Below are positions 16,705 to 25,724 of a DNA stretch of 64,000 nt, piece after piece; the stretch's first letter is position 1, and every line of letters begins with the position of its first letter. The position numbers and the translations under genes were made by a program. Origin of the DNA: Nitrospira sp. (GTDB taxonomy: Bacteria; Nitrospirota; Nitrospiria; Nitrospirales; Nitrospiraceae); NCBI GenBank assembly GCA_024998565.1, contig JACOEM010000002.1:400422-464421 (forward strand), read 5' to 3'. A model generated the notes under the pieces. It was not told where the DNA came from. It ran no database searches and saw nothing but the letters and a program-made list of their open reading frames with translations.

Positions 16705-17246
16705 GGATTCGTTGAGTGCTCAGGTGAGGTGCACATCGGTCGACTTCGAGGATGGCCAAGCGGGTGATTCTGGTGCGTGCGGCTCTCTCGGTAAGTAAAC
16801 ATGGTCAAGTATTGAGTGACAGATTGTGCGAGCATGTGATGCCCTGGTGGTGGTAGGGCTCAATCAGTTTCGCATAGAGATAGGTCCGCCTCTTAAACGT
16901 CCAGATATCACGGTTCGGAGCCTGAAACGATGAGCTTCAGTGTGTCAGCCTGAGTCGGTTACAGGTAGAATACACGAGACGGGAAATATTACACAGTATT
17001 TTTCGCTACCGGATGGCTAAGTGAAGTGTGAGGGAGAGACGAGTCACTTGGACCATCGTGAGCCGCTTGGGTTTGGTACTTTGACGGGGCTCCTTCGTAA
17101 CGGAAGCAGCATGAGTTGCCGGTTCAGCGAGTGGGCGAGGAGCCAGGGTTGATCGTTCTCACACATTCCCTGCGCTGAGACCTAGAGTTCAATCTACGTT
17201 GCAGATCTCTGTATGGTGCCACTTTCTGAACGAGTTGGATCCTCTT
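16705..17246. other. Intergenic, no gene recognised
   Basis: 542 bases between the SGNH start and the lectin-like gene stop. No coding frame with family features, no strong hairpin and no repeat was recognised. It presumably holds the promoter of the minus-strand acylation operon near 16705-16900. Confidence 0.6.
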
Positions 17247-18128
17247 TCAAGGAATGGTCACGCTCCTGATTGTCGGATTGGCGGGAGGTCCAGGAGGCTG
17301 ATCTGTTGATGCACCACCTCCACCGACCGATACATGCAGGTGGTCGATGAAGTGGTTCCACTCAACAGTGGGAAGCGGATTCACCCACCCATCCCACGTT
17401 TCCGACCACGCCCACTCATTCAACCCCCCGGCGCCATAATTCAGATTGGTGTAACTGCCGGCAGGGACGCCGTTGACCCACCAGCGTACAATGCCATCCC
17501 GAGAGGTCGAAGTGGTGCTCGCCTTGATGTAGGCTTCCAGTTTCGTCCAGGTACCAACGGTCAAGATACCAGGGCCGACGTTCGGATAACAAGCGAGCCC
17601 GCTATCGAGTGCGCAGGCGTGGCTGTTATCCAACCCGCCTGTATTATGCGCAAAAATCATGGCTCCCGATCCATTATTCAGCGCGGCGTTATTGAAGAGG
17701 AACACTCCGTTACTGCCGGGGCCGCGAATGAAGAACGTCTTATTTCCCACGGGTCGTCCCTGAAATTGAGGATTGGTACGCCACATCAGGCCGACATACA
17801 TCTCGCGGTTCAGCTGCGATGTCTGATAATTGAGTTGCATGCCGCCAGCCGAATTACCCGGGAAAATTGAGGACTTGACTGCGCTGCTGGGTGAGATGGG
17901 AGCAGACGAATCGGATGCAATCTGAGATGAGGAGTAGGCATCGAAAATGCCGCATCCGCCCACGCTGTTGAAGGGACAGTCCATCACGACTGATGCCCCC
18001 GCCGGTTCGTTGGTCCAGACCCCTGCAGCATGACTCTGCTGAGCCCCGACTAATCCCGCACAGAGAGTCAGCACGGCCACAAATGTAGCCAACCTCTTAG
18101 AGGCCTGAGACGTCGAATTACCATCCAT
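17247..18128 (-). CDS. Secreted concanavalin-like beta-sandwich protein
   Basis: 293-aa protein from ATG 18128 (AGAGGGCAAAC ribosome-binding site), with a signal peptide (LATFVAVLTLCAGLVGA, cleavage near QSHA). The mature part is rich in Gly, Asn, Trp and aromatic residues. It contains YVGLMWRTNPQF and DGIVRWWVNG, a strand pattern seen in lectin and polysaccharide-lyase-like jelly rolls. Cys residues near CPFNSVGGCG and CALDSGLACY could form disulfides. No catalytic motif was identified. Its location between acylation genes and a UDP-sugar dehydrogenase suggests it binds or trims the exported polysaccharide. Family assignment is tentative. Confidence 0.6.
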   Translation of the reverse strand: MDGNSTSQASKRLATFVAVLTLCAGLVGAQQSHAAGVWTNEPAGASVVMDCPFNSVGGCGIFDAYSSSQIASDSSAPISPSSAVKSSIFPGNSAGGMQLNYQTSQLNREMYVGLMWRTNPQFQGRPVGNKTFFIRGPGSNGVFLFNNAALNNGSGAMIFAHNTGGLDNSHACALDSGLACYPNVGPGILTVGTWTKLEAYIKASTTSTSRDGIVRWWVNGVPAGSYTNLNYGAGGLNEWAWSETWDGWVNPLPTVEWNHFIDHLHVSVGGGGASTDQPPGPPANPTIRSVTIP

Positions 18129-18716
18129 GTTTGCCCTCTTGTTGGTGGTGTACAGTGTATGAAATGGTCTTGTGGTCATGTGACTCCATCCGTTCGGCTG
18201 TGCGTCTCTCGTGAGGCGAGTGTGGAGGTCCTGACTGAATCGACTTCCTGTCCTACGAGTATCCTGAGTCTATTAGTCCATTTGTTTGAGCAAGATTAGT
18301 GCCTGCCCCAGCCTTTAGGGCTCCTACCATAGCAATAGCTCACATAACCTTGCAAATGCTTTCACAATTCATGGGGGCTCGGTTAGGGCGACTCATTGGC
18401 CTCTTATCCTTCCTAGGCATGAATGCTGTGGGGGGAAGAGGTCAGTACCGGTCAAAATCGTGCTCGTGCAGGCAACCAGATGACGCAATTCTGCTGGCAA
18501 GGTGGCGAAACCGTCCATCGGTCAGACAACGAGGAAATGGTTGAGCCTGCCCATTCGAACAGCAGTTGATGAATTTCCGGCCAGAGATGTTGTGTGAGGT
18601 GTTTGCCTTCCGCGCACCCCGGCGCTTATGGGAAATCGTTGACGGATGGGAGATATTCTGCCATTCTTTTTTACGACATCGGTGACGTGGCGGCGATGAC
18701 TGACGAGGGGAGTGAC
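18129..18716. other. Intergenic, divergent promoter region
   Basis: 588 bases between the divergent lectin-like and UDP-sugar dehydrogenase genes. Short open frames here lack ribosome-binding sites or family features. The region should contain both promoters, but none could be placed with confidence. Confidence 0.55.
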
Positions 18717-20012
18717 ATGGCGAAGAAGATGCAGCGGCAGATTGCAGTCGTGGGGTTGGGGTATGTGGGATTGCCGATCGCGGTGGCGTTCGGGAAGTCT
18801 GCTCCGGTCATTGGGTTCGATATCAATAAGGCGAAGGTCGATGAGCTGCGCAAAGGAATTGATCGGACCGGAGAGGTGTCATCCAAAGATTTAAAGGCCA
18901 GTCGCGTCCGGTATACCTCCGAGCCCAGTGATCTCAAAACCGCCGATTTTATCATCGTGGCGGTGCCTACCCCCATTAACGAGGCGCTTCAGCCTGATTT
19001 GACGGCCTTGAAAAAGGCGTCTGAACTGATTGGGTCCAATCTCTCTCCGGGGGCCATCGTCGTGTATGAGTCAACGGTGTACCCTGGTGCGACAGAGGAA
19101 GACTGCCTCCCGATACTTGAAAAAGCATCCGGAATGAAGAGCGGCATTGATTTCAAAATCGGATATTCGCCCGAGCGCATCAATCCGGGAGACAAGGAAC
19201 ATACGCTGGAACGAATCATCAAGGTCGTCTCTGCCCAGGATGAGGAGTCCTTGGAGATTGTCGCGCAGACATATGCCATGGTGGTGAAGGCCGGAATCCA
19301 TCGGGCGTCCAGCATCAAGGTGGCCGAAGCGGCGAAGGTGATCGAAAACACCCAACGAGATCTGAATATCGCGCTGATGAACGAGTTGTCGCTGATTTTC
19401 CATCGCTTGGGAATCGATACCAGATCCGTTCTGGAGGCGGCGGGAACGAAGTGGAACTTCCTCAAATTCAGCCCAGGCCTGGTCGGGGGCCATTGCATCG
19501 GAGTCGATCCCTACTATCTGACCGCTAAGGCCGAATCCGTCGGCTATCACCCGGAGGTGATTCTAGCCGGTCGGCGCATCAACAATAGTATGGGCAAGTA
19601 TGTGGCCGAGCAGACCGTGAAGCTGTTGAGTCAGGTGGAACGACCCGTCAGCGACTTACGCGTCGGCGTCCTGGGGCTGACCTTCAAGGAAAATGTTCCT
19701 GATTTGCGGAACAGCCGGGTGCCGGATATTGTGAACGAACTGAAGGAGTATGGCATTCAGGTCGTGGTGCACGATCCGCTCGCGGAACCGGAAGAGGCGG
19801 TGGGGGAGTATGGCCTGCGCCTTTCGCCGTGGGATCAGCTCAAACAACTGGACGGAATTGTGTTGGCTGTCGCCCATCGGGAGTACATGCAGATGAGCGT
19901 CTCAGAACTACTGAAGCCGTTGCGCAAGCAGCGGAACAATGTGGTGGTCGACGTAAAGAGTGTGTTGAACCCGGACAGTTTGCCTGGGTCGGTCAAGTAT
20001 TGGAGGCTCTAG
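18717..20012 (+). CDS. UDP-N-acetylhexosamine 6-dehydrogenase (WbpO/TviB-like)
   Basis: 431-aa nucleotide-sugar dehydrogenase. The NAD-binding Rossmann motif is VVGLGYVGLPIAVAFG near the N-terminus; the middle domain has the catalytic Lys/Asn helix; the active-site Cys is in VGGHCIGVDPYYLTAKA; the C-terminal domain has GLTFKENVPDLRNSR. This pattern fits the UDP-GalNAc/GlcNAc dehydrogenase branch (WbpO, VipA/TviB, WbpA) rather than UDP-glucose dehydrogenase. It oxidises C6 to give a uronic acid donor for capsule or exopolysaccharide. ATG 18717 was chosen for its GAGGGG site; the frame is open to 18594. Substrate choice between GalNAc and GlcNAc is not resolved. Confidence 0.88.
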   Translation: MAKKMQRQIAVVGLGYVGLPIAVAFGKSAPVIGFDINKAKVDELRKGIDRTGEVSSKDLKASRVRYTSEPSDLKTADFIIVAVPTPINEALQPDLTALKKASELIGSNLSPGAIVVYESTVYPGATEEDCLPILEKASGMKSGIDFKIGYSPERINPGDKEHTLERIIKVVSAQDEESLEIVAQTYAMVVKAGIHRASSIKVAEAAKVIENTQRDLNIALMNELSLIFHRLGIDTRSVLEAAGTKWNFLKFSPGLVGGHCIGVDPYYLTAKAESVGYHPEVILAGRRINNSMGKYVAEQTVKLLSQVERPVSDLRVGVLGLTFKENVPDLRNSRVPDIVNELKEYGIQVVVHDPLAEPEEAVGEYGLRLSPWDQLKQLDGIVLAVAHREYMQMSVSELLKPLRKQRNNVVVDVKSVLNPDSLPGSVKYWRL

Positions 20013-20094
20013 GCTGCGTCGATATCATCAGACGGAGACTCCTCAACCGCGCTCCAGAGTGTCTGCCGAAATCCCATTGGTGATCCTTCTCTCT

Positions 20095-20127
20095 CCCTGA
20101 GGCCGGACAGATCGTCCGGCCTCAGGG
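20095..20127. terminator. Strong hairpin after the UDP-sugar dehydrogenase
   Basis: Perfect 14-bp stem (CCCTGAGGCCGGAC at 20095-20108 with its complement at 20114-20127) around a 5-base loop. No T-run follows, so it may be a terminator, a pause site or an RNA-stability hairpin between the sugar gene and the secretin operon. Confidence 0.55.
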
Positions 20128-20279
20128 GCCCTCCAGCTGACTCCATAGTGCTGACCGACTAATGCCTCGTCACAGATCTGCCGAAAGAGGTGCGAGACGA
20201 TGGCATGGCACTTGCCGTCCAAAGCGAGAAACTGATTGTCGCGTCTGTGTCAGTTTGATATACCAAAGAGGTTACCATC

Positions 20280-22673
20280 TTGTTCATCCGATCTATGCGT
20301 TCATCCTTCCGCACGACACACGTCGAAACGAAAGACCATTGGTGCTGTCGGGTTCTGATCTCGACGGCGGTGGTTATGTGTGGTCTCCTGATCACCGGCT
20401 GTGGCACGTTTGTCTCTCCTGACGTCAAACGCGGCGATCAGCATCTCGCGGCTGGAAACTGGGAAGAGGCCAGTGTCGCCTATCGACAGGCGCTCAAGGA
20501 TGATCCGTTCGAACCGTCACTACAAAACAAATACTCGATAGCCCGGGAGCGTGCAGCTGCGGCGCACGATGAGCGAGGCCGGCAGCTGCTGAAGGATCAC
20601 CAGTTCGATCAGGCCGCCGAAGAATTCAAACGCGCTCTGGCGATCGAGCCGACAAGTAAGGAACACGAGGCCGGATTGACCGAAGCCTTGCGACTCAAGG
20701 AAGCGCGTGAGCGGTATCGCGAGGCAGAGCGTCTGGCGCAATTGGGTCGGGCGAGCGAGGCCATGGCGGTCTATATGCGGGCCGTGGAACTCGATCCCAC
20801 ATATAAAGAAGCGCTGGAGGGCGTGGCCAGGCTGTCGGCAGAACAGCATGCCGTGGATCGCGATGACCGGCAGAAGCAGCCGGTGACGCTGCAATTCCGC
20901 AATGCCGGGCTGAAGGAAGTGGTGGAGGCATTAGGGAAGGCGGCGCATGTCAATTTTGTGTTCGACAAGGATGTGCGTAACGATCCCGTCACCATCTCGT
21001 TGGAGGATAAGCCCTTCGATGAGGCCTTGTCGCTGGTGTTGAACAGCAACAGTCTGTTTGCCCAGAAGGCCGGTCCCACGCTCTATATCATCAGCCCCAA
21101 CACCAAACAGAAGCAGGAACAGTATCAGGATCTGATGATCCGGACATTCTACCTGTCATCCGCGAAGGCGAAGGACATGGTGGCGCTGCTGAAGTCCATG
21201 CTGGATGTGAAGCACATTCATGGCAATGAAGCGCTGAATACCATTGTCGTTCGGGACCAGCCGGAAAAGGTGGAATTGGCGGAGAAAATTATCCAGGCGA
21301 ACGATCGTGAAGATTCAGAGGTCCTCTTCGATGTGGAAGTGCTGGAAGTAAATCGAACCGTCGATCAGACCTATGGATTGTCGTATCCCAAACAAATCGG
21401 CGCTGCTCTGGTCCCGCCCGGATTTACGGGAGCGATTGCCGGGGATATCGCGCAGCAGTTCACGTATCGGAACCTGGCCAGCCTGGGACAGGACAGCTAT
21501 TTGTTCAAGCTTCCCACCAATGTGCAATTGGATTTCTTCAAGCAGGTCACCGACGCCAAGACTCTGGCAGCGCCGAAAGTGCGCGTGCTCAACAACAAGA
21601 AGGCCGAGGTCAATATCGGTGACAAGCAACCGATCCTGCTCTCCACCACGAACGTGTTGCCCGGGCAGGCCGCAACCGGCGCCGTTCCGACGACTTCAAC
21701 CGTCACATCGATCGAGTTTCGCGACACCGGCGTCAAACTGACGGTTGAGCCGAACATCCACCTGGCGAATGAACTCTCGTTGAAAATGAAGATCGAGGTA
21801 ATTCGCCTGGGTGATGTCGTCTTGTTGCAACAATCTCCCCCGATCACGCAATTCAAGTTCGGCAACCGGTCCGCCGAGACGATGTTGAATGTGCGCGACG
21901 GCGAAACCATTGTCCTGGGAGGCCTGCTGCAGGAAGAAGATCGTCGGACCAAGGTGACGATTCCCTGGCTCGGTGACATCCCTTTCCTGGGCAATCTGTT
22001 GAGTTCGTTCAAGACCCAACGGGTGACGACGGAAGTGATTCTGACGATTACCCCGCATATCGTGAATTCGTTGCGGCTTCCGGGTCCGCAGGGGCAGGCC
22101 TTCTGGTCCGGAACGGAATCCGTTTACTCCACGTCGCCCTTGTTCGCCATGCAGCCAAAAAAGATTTCGGCACGAATGTCCACGTTGAGCGGTTCCGGCA
22201 AGCTCGCAGAAAAAGGCGCCTTGAAACAATCCAAGGGGGCGGCGGCGAGCGCCGACCTTGTTCCTCTCGAACTTCAGCTGGCGATCCAGCCTGCAGACGT
22301 CACGGCTCAAATGAATAAGGAATTACGGGTGGACGTGTTGGCGACACAGGCCCGCGGGTTGGATACCGAGACCTTTACGCTGGAATTCGATCCGAAGATT
22401 CTCGAGTTTCGGGATGCCACCCTCGGCGAGGTGTTGGGGACCGAAGCCGGTAAAGCCGCGGTAACGGCGACGCCATCCTCTACCGAGGGCCTGATCGAAT
22501 TGCGCCTGCATCGGTCCGCAAGCGCCACAAAAGATGAGGGTCGCCTGTTGCGATTGACGTTTCTCGCCAAATCTCCGGGAGTGTCGTCCCTGCGCCTGCA
22601 GATGGCCAAGCATGACGATCTCGACAGTCCCGAGGGAACCGGTGAAGCCGTGGGAGTGGTGAGAGTGCGGTGA
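20280..22673 (+). CDS. Secretin (GspD/PilQ-like) with TPR and cohesin-like domains
   Basis: 797-aa outer-membrane secretin from TTG 20280 (AAGAGG site 8 bases upstream; ATG 20295 is an alternative). A lipobox LLITGC near residue 41 marks it as a lipoprotein. Domains: tetratricopeptide repeats (about 45-190), STN (about 202-270, VTLQFRNAGLKEVVEALG), secretin N1 (about 280-345), the secretin pore (about 425-600, with TVTSIEFRDTGVKLTVEPNI and GETIVLGGLLQEED), and a C-terminal cohesin-type beta domain (about 662-797, LRVDVLATQARGLDTETFTL). It forms the outer-membrane channel of a type II secretion or pilus system. Its stop overlaps the next gene's GTG. The TPR plus cohesin layout differs from classical GspD. 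Confidence 0.92.
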   Translation: MFIRSMRSSFRTTHVETKDHWCCRVLISTAVVMCGLLITGCGTFVSPDVKRGDQHLAAGNWEEASVAYRQALKDDPFEPSLQNKYSIARERAAAAHDERGRQLLKDHQFDQAAEEFKRALAIEPTSKEHEAGLTEALRLKEARERYREAERLAQLGRASEAMAVYMRAVELDPTYKEALEGVARLSAEQHAVDRDDRQKQPVTLQFRNAGLKEVVEALGKAAHVNFVFDKDVRNDPVTISLEDKPFDEALSLVLNSNSLFAQKAGPTLYIISPNTKQKQEQYQDLMIRTFYLSSAKAKDMVALLKSMLDVKHIHGNEALNTIVVRDQPEKVELAEKIIQANDREDSEVLFDVEVLEVNRTVDQTYGLSYPKQIGAALVPPGFTGAIAGDIAQQFTYRNLASLGQDSYLFKLPTNVQLDFFKQVTDAKTLAAPKVRVLNNKKAEVNIGDKQPILLSTTNVLPGQAATGAVPTTSTVTSIEFRDTGVKLTVEPNIHLANELSLKMKIEVIRLGDVVLLQQSPPITQFKFGNRSAETMLNVRDGETIVLGGLLQEEDRRTKVTIPWLGDIPFLGNLLSSFKTQRVTTEVILTITPHIVNSLRLPGPQGQAFWSGTESVYSTSPLFAMQPKKISARMSTLSGSGKLAEKGALKQSKGAAASADLVPLELQLAIQPADVTAQMNKELRVDVLATQARGLDTETFTLEFDPKILEFRDATLGEVLGTEAGKAAVTATPSSTEGLIELRLHRSASATKDEGRLLRLTFLAKSPGVSSLRLQMAKHDDLDSPEGTGEAVGVVRVR

Positions 22674-23176
22674 AACAGTCCGGCGTCACGTTGCTCGAAC
22701 TGCTCGTCACCCTGACCATTCTCACCATCCTCGCCACAGTCGCCCTGCCGTTCACCAAGGTTTCGACCAAGCGGACGAAAGAGATCGAACTGCGGCAGAA
22801 CTTGAGGGTGATCCGGGCCGCGATCGATACGTTTCACCTGGAATGGTCGCGTGACGGAGACACCCTGACGGGGCCGGCATGCGTTAAGAACAAGTTGAGC
22901 TGCAAAGACGTCACCGGGCCCTATGGCTACCCGAAATCCTTGGATGTATTGTTGGGAGTCAAGCTGACGGGGGAGCAGGCAACGGTGCGCGGGACGACGA
23001 TCAAGCGATACCTGCGATCGATTCCCTTGGATCCCGTGACCGGAGCCGCCGATTGGCGCCTGCGTTGTTACCGAGATCCCGCCAGTGTGAAGGACTGGTG
23101 CGGAGAAGATGTGTACGATGTTACGACTAATAGTCAAGAGCTGGCACTGGATGGCACGAAATACCGCGACTGGTAA
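22670..23176 (+). CDS. Type II secretion pseudopilin
   Basis: 168-aa prepilin-like protein. A very short leader ends at G, followed by VTLLELLVTLTILTILATVALPF; this is a prepilin peptidase site with Glu at +5 and the hydrophobic N-terminal helix. The globular part has Cys pairs (CVKNKLSC, then CYRDPASVKDWC) that may be disulfide-bonded. GTG 22670 overlaps the secretin stop by 4 bases, so translation is coupled. It resembles GspG/GspH-type minor pseudopilins; the exact subtype is not assigned. Confidence 0.85.
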   Translation: MKQSGVTLLELLVTLTILTILATVALPFTKVSTKRTKEIELRQNLRVIRAAIDTFHLEWSRDGDTLTGPACVKNKLSCKDVTGPYGYPKSLDVLLGVKLTGEQATVRGTTIKRYLRSIPLDPVTGAADWRLRCYRDPASVKDWCGEDVYDVTTNSQELALDGTKYRDW

Positions 23177-23558
23177 GCGCTCATGGCCGTTCTCGTCACC
23201 GCATGGGTTTACGATTATCGAGTTGATGATTGTGGTGACGATCGTCGGAATTTTGGCCACGTTGGCCGTGCCGTCCTACCATGCGGCGATTATTAAGGCG
23301 AAAGAAGGGGCGCTGCGCCAGGATTTATTTTCGCTGCGCGATGTGATCGACCAGCACCGTGCCGATAAAGGGAAGTACCCCGAGACCATCGAGGCGTTGG
23401 TGTCGGCCGGCTATCTTCGGCGGGTGCCGACCGATCCGTTGACCGGCTCGACGACGACCTGGCAGGAAATGGTCGACGAAGGGGAAGGCGGTATGGTCGA
23501 TGTGTTTTCCGGGTCCGATCTGGTCGGCACCAACGGAGTTCCCTACAACCAATGGTAA
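23151..23558 (+). CDS. Type II secretion pseudopilin (GspG-like)
   Basis: About 135 aa from ATG 23151, overlapping the previous gene by 26 bases. The leader ends in SSPHG, followed by FTIIELMIVVTIVGILATLAVPSY, the prepilin site with Glu at +5. The C-terminal part (GKYPETIEALVSAGYLRRVPTDPLTG, then SGSDLVGTNGVPYNQW) is the T2SSG fold with its GS loop. Start choice is uncertain; upstream ATGs at 23109 and 23118 are possible. A second GspG-type gene lies at 34323, so this may be a minor or an alternative major subunit. Confidence 0.83.
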   Translation: MARNTATGKRSWPFSSPHGFTIIELMIVVTIVGILATLAVPSYHAAIIKAKEGALRQDLFSLRDVIDQHRADKGKYPETIEALVSAGYLRRVPTDPLTGSTTTWQEMVDEGEGGMVDVFSGSDLVGTNGVPYNQW

Positions 23559-23562
23559 GGCA

Positions 23563-24402
23563 ATGAATACCATGATCCAACAAGCGGGTCCTGTTTGGCG
23601 GACGGTCGTGGGCTTACGATTCGGGTGCTCGATAGTGGCGACGATGAGTCTGTTGTTCTGGGGAGGGTGCGCGCGGGTCACGCCAAGTCCGGAATCGACC
23701 CCCACCGATCTTCAGGTTGCGGCGGACTCCCTCAAGACGGCGGTGCGTGAAGCGCAGCGCACGGCGGCCGAATTGCGCACGGAGCTTGAGGAGCAGCGGA
23801 AGGAATTGGCGGATGCCCAAGTGGCGCGGGCGCAACTGCAGGGCATGTTGCGGGAGACCGAACGACGATTGGCGGATGCCCGCCAAGTCATCGAATTGCA
23901 GCGTGAGGAGTTGACTTCGGCTCACACAGAACGGGAGCGGGTGGCGCAGACGGTTGCTCCGTTGCACAGCCGGCCCCAGCAGTCACCGATCGGGGTTCGC
24001 CTTCAACGGAAGCGTGCTTCATCCAGCCAGGATGGAGCGGTGTCTGCCCCAACGGAGACACAGGAACAGTCGGCCGTGAAGCCGATTGAGAATGGAGAGG
24101 AGGCGGCCCCACAATCCTCACCTGCCGATGGCGAGGCTGCACCGGTCTCAGACGTTCCTCAGGCTTCGCCGATTGCGATGTCGACCCCGATCGCCGCGGA
24201 GCCGGTCAGGACGATTGTCGTGCAGGGTGGGGATACGTTGTGGCGGCTTGCGCGCCGGCATAAAGTCAGCCTGGAAGCGCTGAAATCACTGAATGGTTTG
24301 CCGACGAATCTCATTGTTGTTGGACGGACGCTCCGTTTGCCGGAGCCTCGGCTGCAGCAGGCGGCTATGCAGCCGGTCTCGCTGAAAACCCTCGTTCGAT
24401 AG
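23563..24402 (+). CDS. LysM-domain coiled-coil lipoprotein
   Basis: About 279 aa from ATG 23563. It has a hydrophobic leader with lipobox SLLFWGGC. A long heptad-rich region (about residues 50-125, rich in Glu, Arg, Ala and Gln) predicts a coiled coil. A Pro/Ser/Gln-rich linker follows, then a C-terminal LysM domain (GGDTLWRLARRHKVSLEALK, then LIVVGRTLRLPEP). LysM binds peptidoglycan. Its place between pseudopilins and GspF suggests a factor that anchors the trans-envelope machine to the cell wall or supports the secretin, similar in role to pilotin or FimV/TsaP-like proteins; that role is inferred. The upstream gene ends 4 bases before. Confidence 0.75.
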   Translation: MNTMIQQAGPVWRTVVGLRFGCSIVATMSLLFWGGCARVTPSPESTPTDLQVAADSLKTAVREAQRTAAELRTELEEQRKELADAQVARAQLQGMLRETERRLADARQVIELQREELTSAHTERERVAQTVAPLHSRPQQSPIGVRLQRKRASSSQDGAVSAPTETQEQSAVKPIENGEEAAPQSSPADGEAAPVSDVPQASPIAMSTPIAAEPVRTIVVQGGDTLWRLARRHKVSLEALKSLNGLPTNLIVVGRTLRLPEPRLQQAAMQPVSLKTLVR

Positions 24403-24442
24403 AGACCGGGGCAGCGCGTGATGTGTCCACCCGAATGAACTC

Positions 24443-25657
24443 ATGGCGGTATTCGCATACAGAGCGGCTCGCGCGGACGGCACGACCTTCGAGGGACACA
24501 TCGAAGGCGAAGATGAGCACCTGGTTCGAGCCAAGCTTGAGTCGGACGGCTTGCTGGTATTCCGGCTCTCCAGGCGAGGAGCGGGGTTCGGTGTGCCGGG
24601 TCTGGCGGCAGGCCGTTGGGGAAAGCTTCCCCTTCAAGATTTCCTCGTGTTCAATCAGGAGTTGTTGGCCCTGATCAAAGCGGGGCTACCGGTCTTACGG
24701 GTCTGGGATCTACTCATCGATCGCACCCAACGAGCCCCGTTTCGAGAAGCGCTCAAAGCCGTCCGTCAGGATATTCGCGGCGGGGCGTCGGCCTCCGAAG
24801 CCTTGGGCAAGCATTCCACCTATTTCTCGGATCTGTACCTCGCCACCATTCGTGCCGGTGAGCAGTCCGGGAATCTGGCGGAGGTGTTGCAACGCTACAT
24901 TGCGTATCTGAAGCTGATGATCGGCCTTCGCCAGAAAGTCACCAAGGCGTTGGCCTATCCGGCCTTTCTCGTCGTTGTCGGCGTTGCGGTGGTGGGGTTT
25001 CTGCTGAGTTACGTGATGCCGACATTCATCTCGGTGTATGGTGAATCGTCCGCTAATTTGCCGACGGCAACCCGCATGCTCATCTCGGTGATCCAGATGG
25101 GTGAGGCGCAGTTGATTCCGGTGGCGATCGTGGCGGTTGTGGCGGTGGTGATGGGACGGGCGTGGTATCAAACCTCCGCCGGTCGATTCTCCGTGGATAG
25201 GAACCTGTTGAAATTGCCGCTACTCGGGATGATTCTTGTCGAGCACCACACCATCCAATTGACCCGCACGCTGGCCACGGTGTTAGCCGGCGGCACGCCC
25301 CTAGTGGAAGCGCTTGAAATTGCGCGTGGTGCGGTCTCGAACCGCTTCGTGTCGCGCGGGTTGGTGTCGGCGGTGAACGAAATCCGCGAAGGCAGCACGC
25401 TGGCGGCGGCCATTGAGCGGCCGCAGATCCTGCCCAAGCTCGCGATTGAAATGTTGTCGGTCGGTGAAGAAACCGGCTCGCTGGAACCGATGCTGCGGGA
25501 TGTGGCCGAGTTTTATGAAGGGGACCTCGATGTACGGCTCAGTCAGTTGACCACCTGGATTGAGCCGGTGTTGTTGCTGGTGATGGGGCTCCTGGTCGGG
25601 GGCATCGTCATCATTATGTATTTGCCGATTTTCCAGATGGCCGGGACGATTCAATAA
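24443..25657 (+). CDS. gspF: Inner-membrane platform protein GspF/PilC
   Basis: 404 aa, the normal length for the family. Two GspF repeats are separated by a membrane helix (about residues 170-190, AYPAFLVVVGVAVVGFLLSYVMPTF), with further helices near 225-240 and at the C-terminus (LLLVMGLLVGGIVIIMYLPIF). Conserved pieces FLVFNQELLALIKAGLPVLR and ETGSLEPMLRDVAEFYE are family hallmarks. It couples the cytoplasmic ATPase to pseudopilin assembly in the inner membrane. It is followed immediately by the GspE gene. Confidence 0.93.
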   Translation: MAVFAYRAARADGTTFEGHIEGEDEHLVRAKLESDGLLVFRLSRRGAGFGVPGLAAGRWGKLPLQDFLVFNQELLALIKAGLPVLRVWDLLIDRTQRAPFREALKAVRQDIRGGASASEALGKHSTYFSDLYLATIRAGEQSGNLAEVLQRYIAYLKLMIGLRQKVTKALAYPAFLVVVGVAVVGFLLSYVMPTFISVYGESSANLPTATRMLISVIQMGEAQLIPVAIVAVVAVVMGRAWYQTSAGRFSVDRNLLKLPLLGMILVEHHTIQLTRTLATVLAGGTPLVEALEIARGAVSNRFVSRGLVSAVNEIREGSTLAAAIERPQILPKLAIEMLSVGEETGSLEPMLRDVAEFYEGDLDVRLSQLTTWIEPVLLLVMGLLVGGIVIIMYLPIFQMAGTIQ

Positions 25658-25724
25658 TCCGACGATACGGCGGGACCCTGTGCCCGACGCGTCGTGACCC
25701 GTGCCGAAGTCGGAGGGACTGAAT

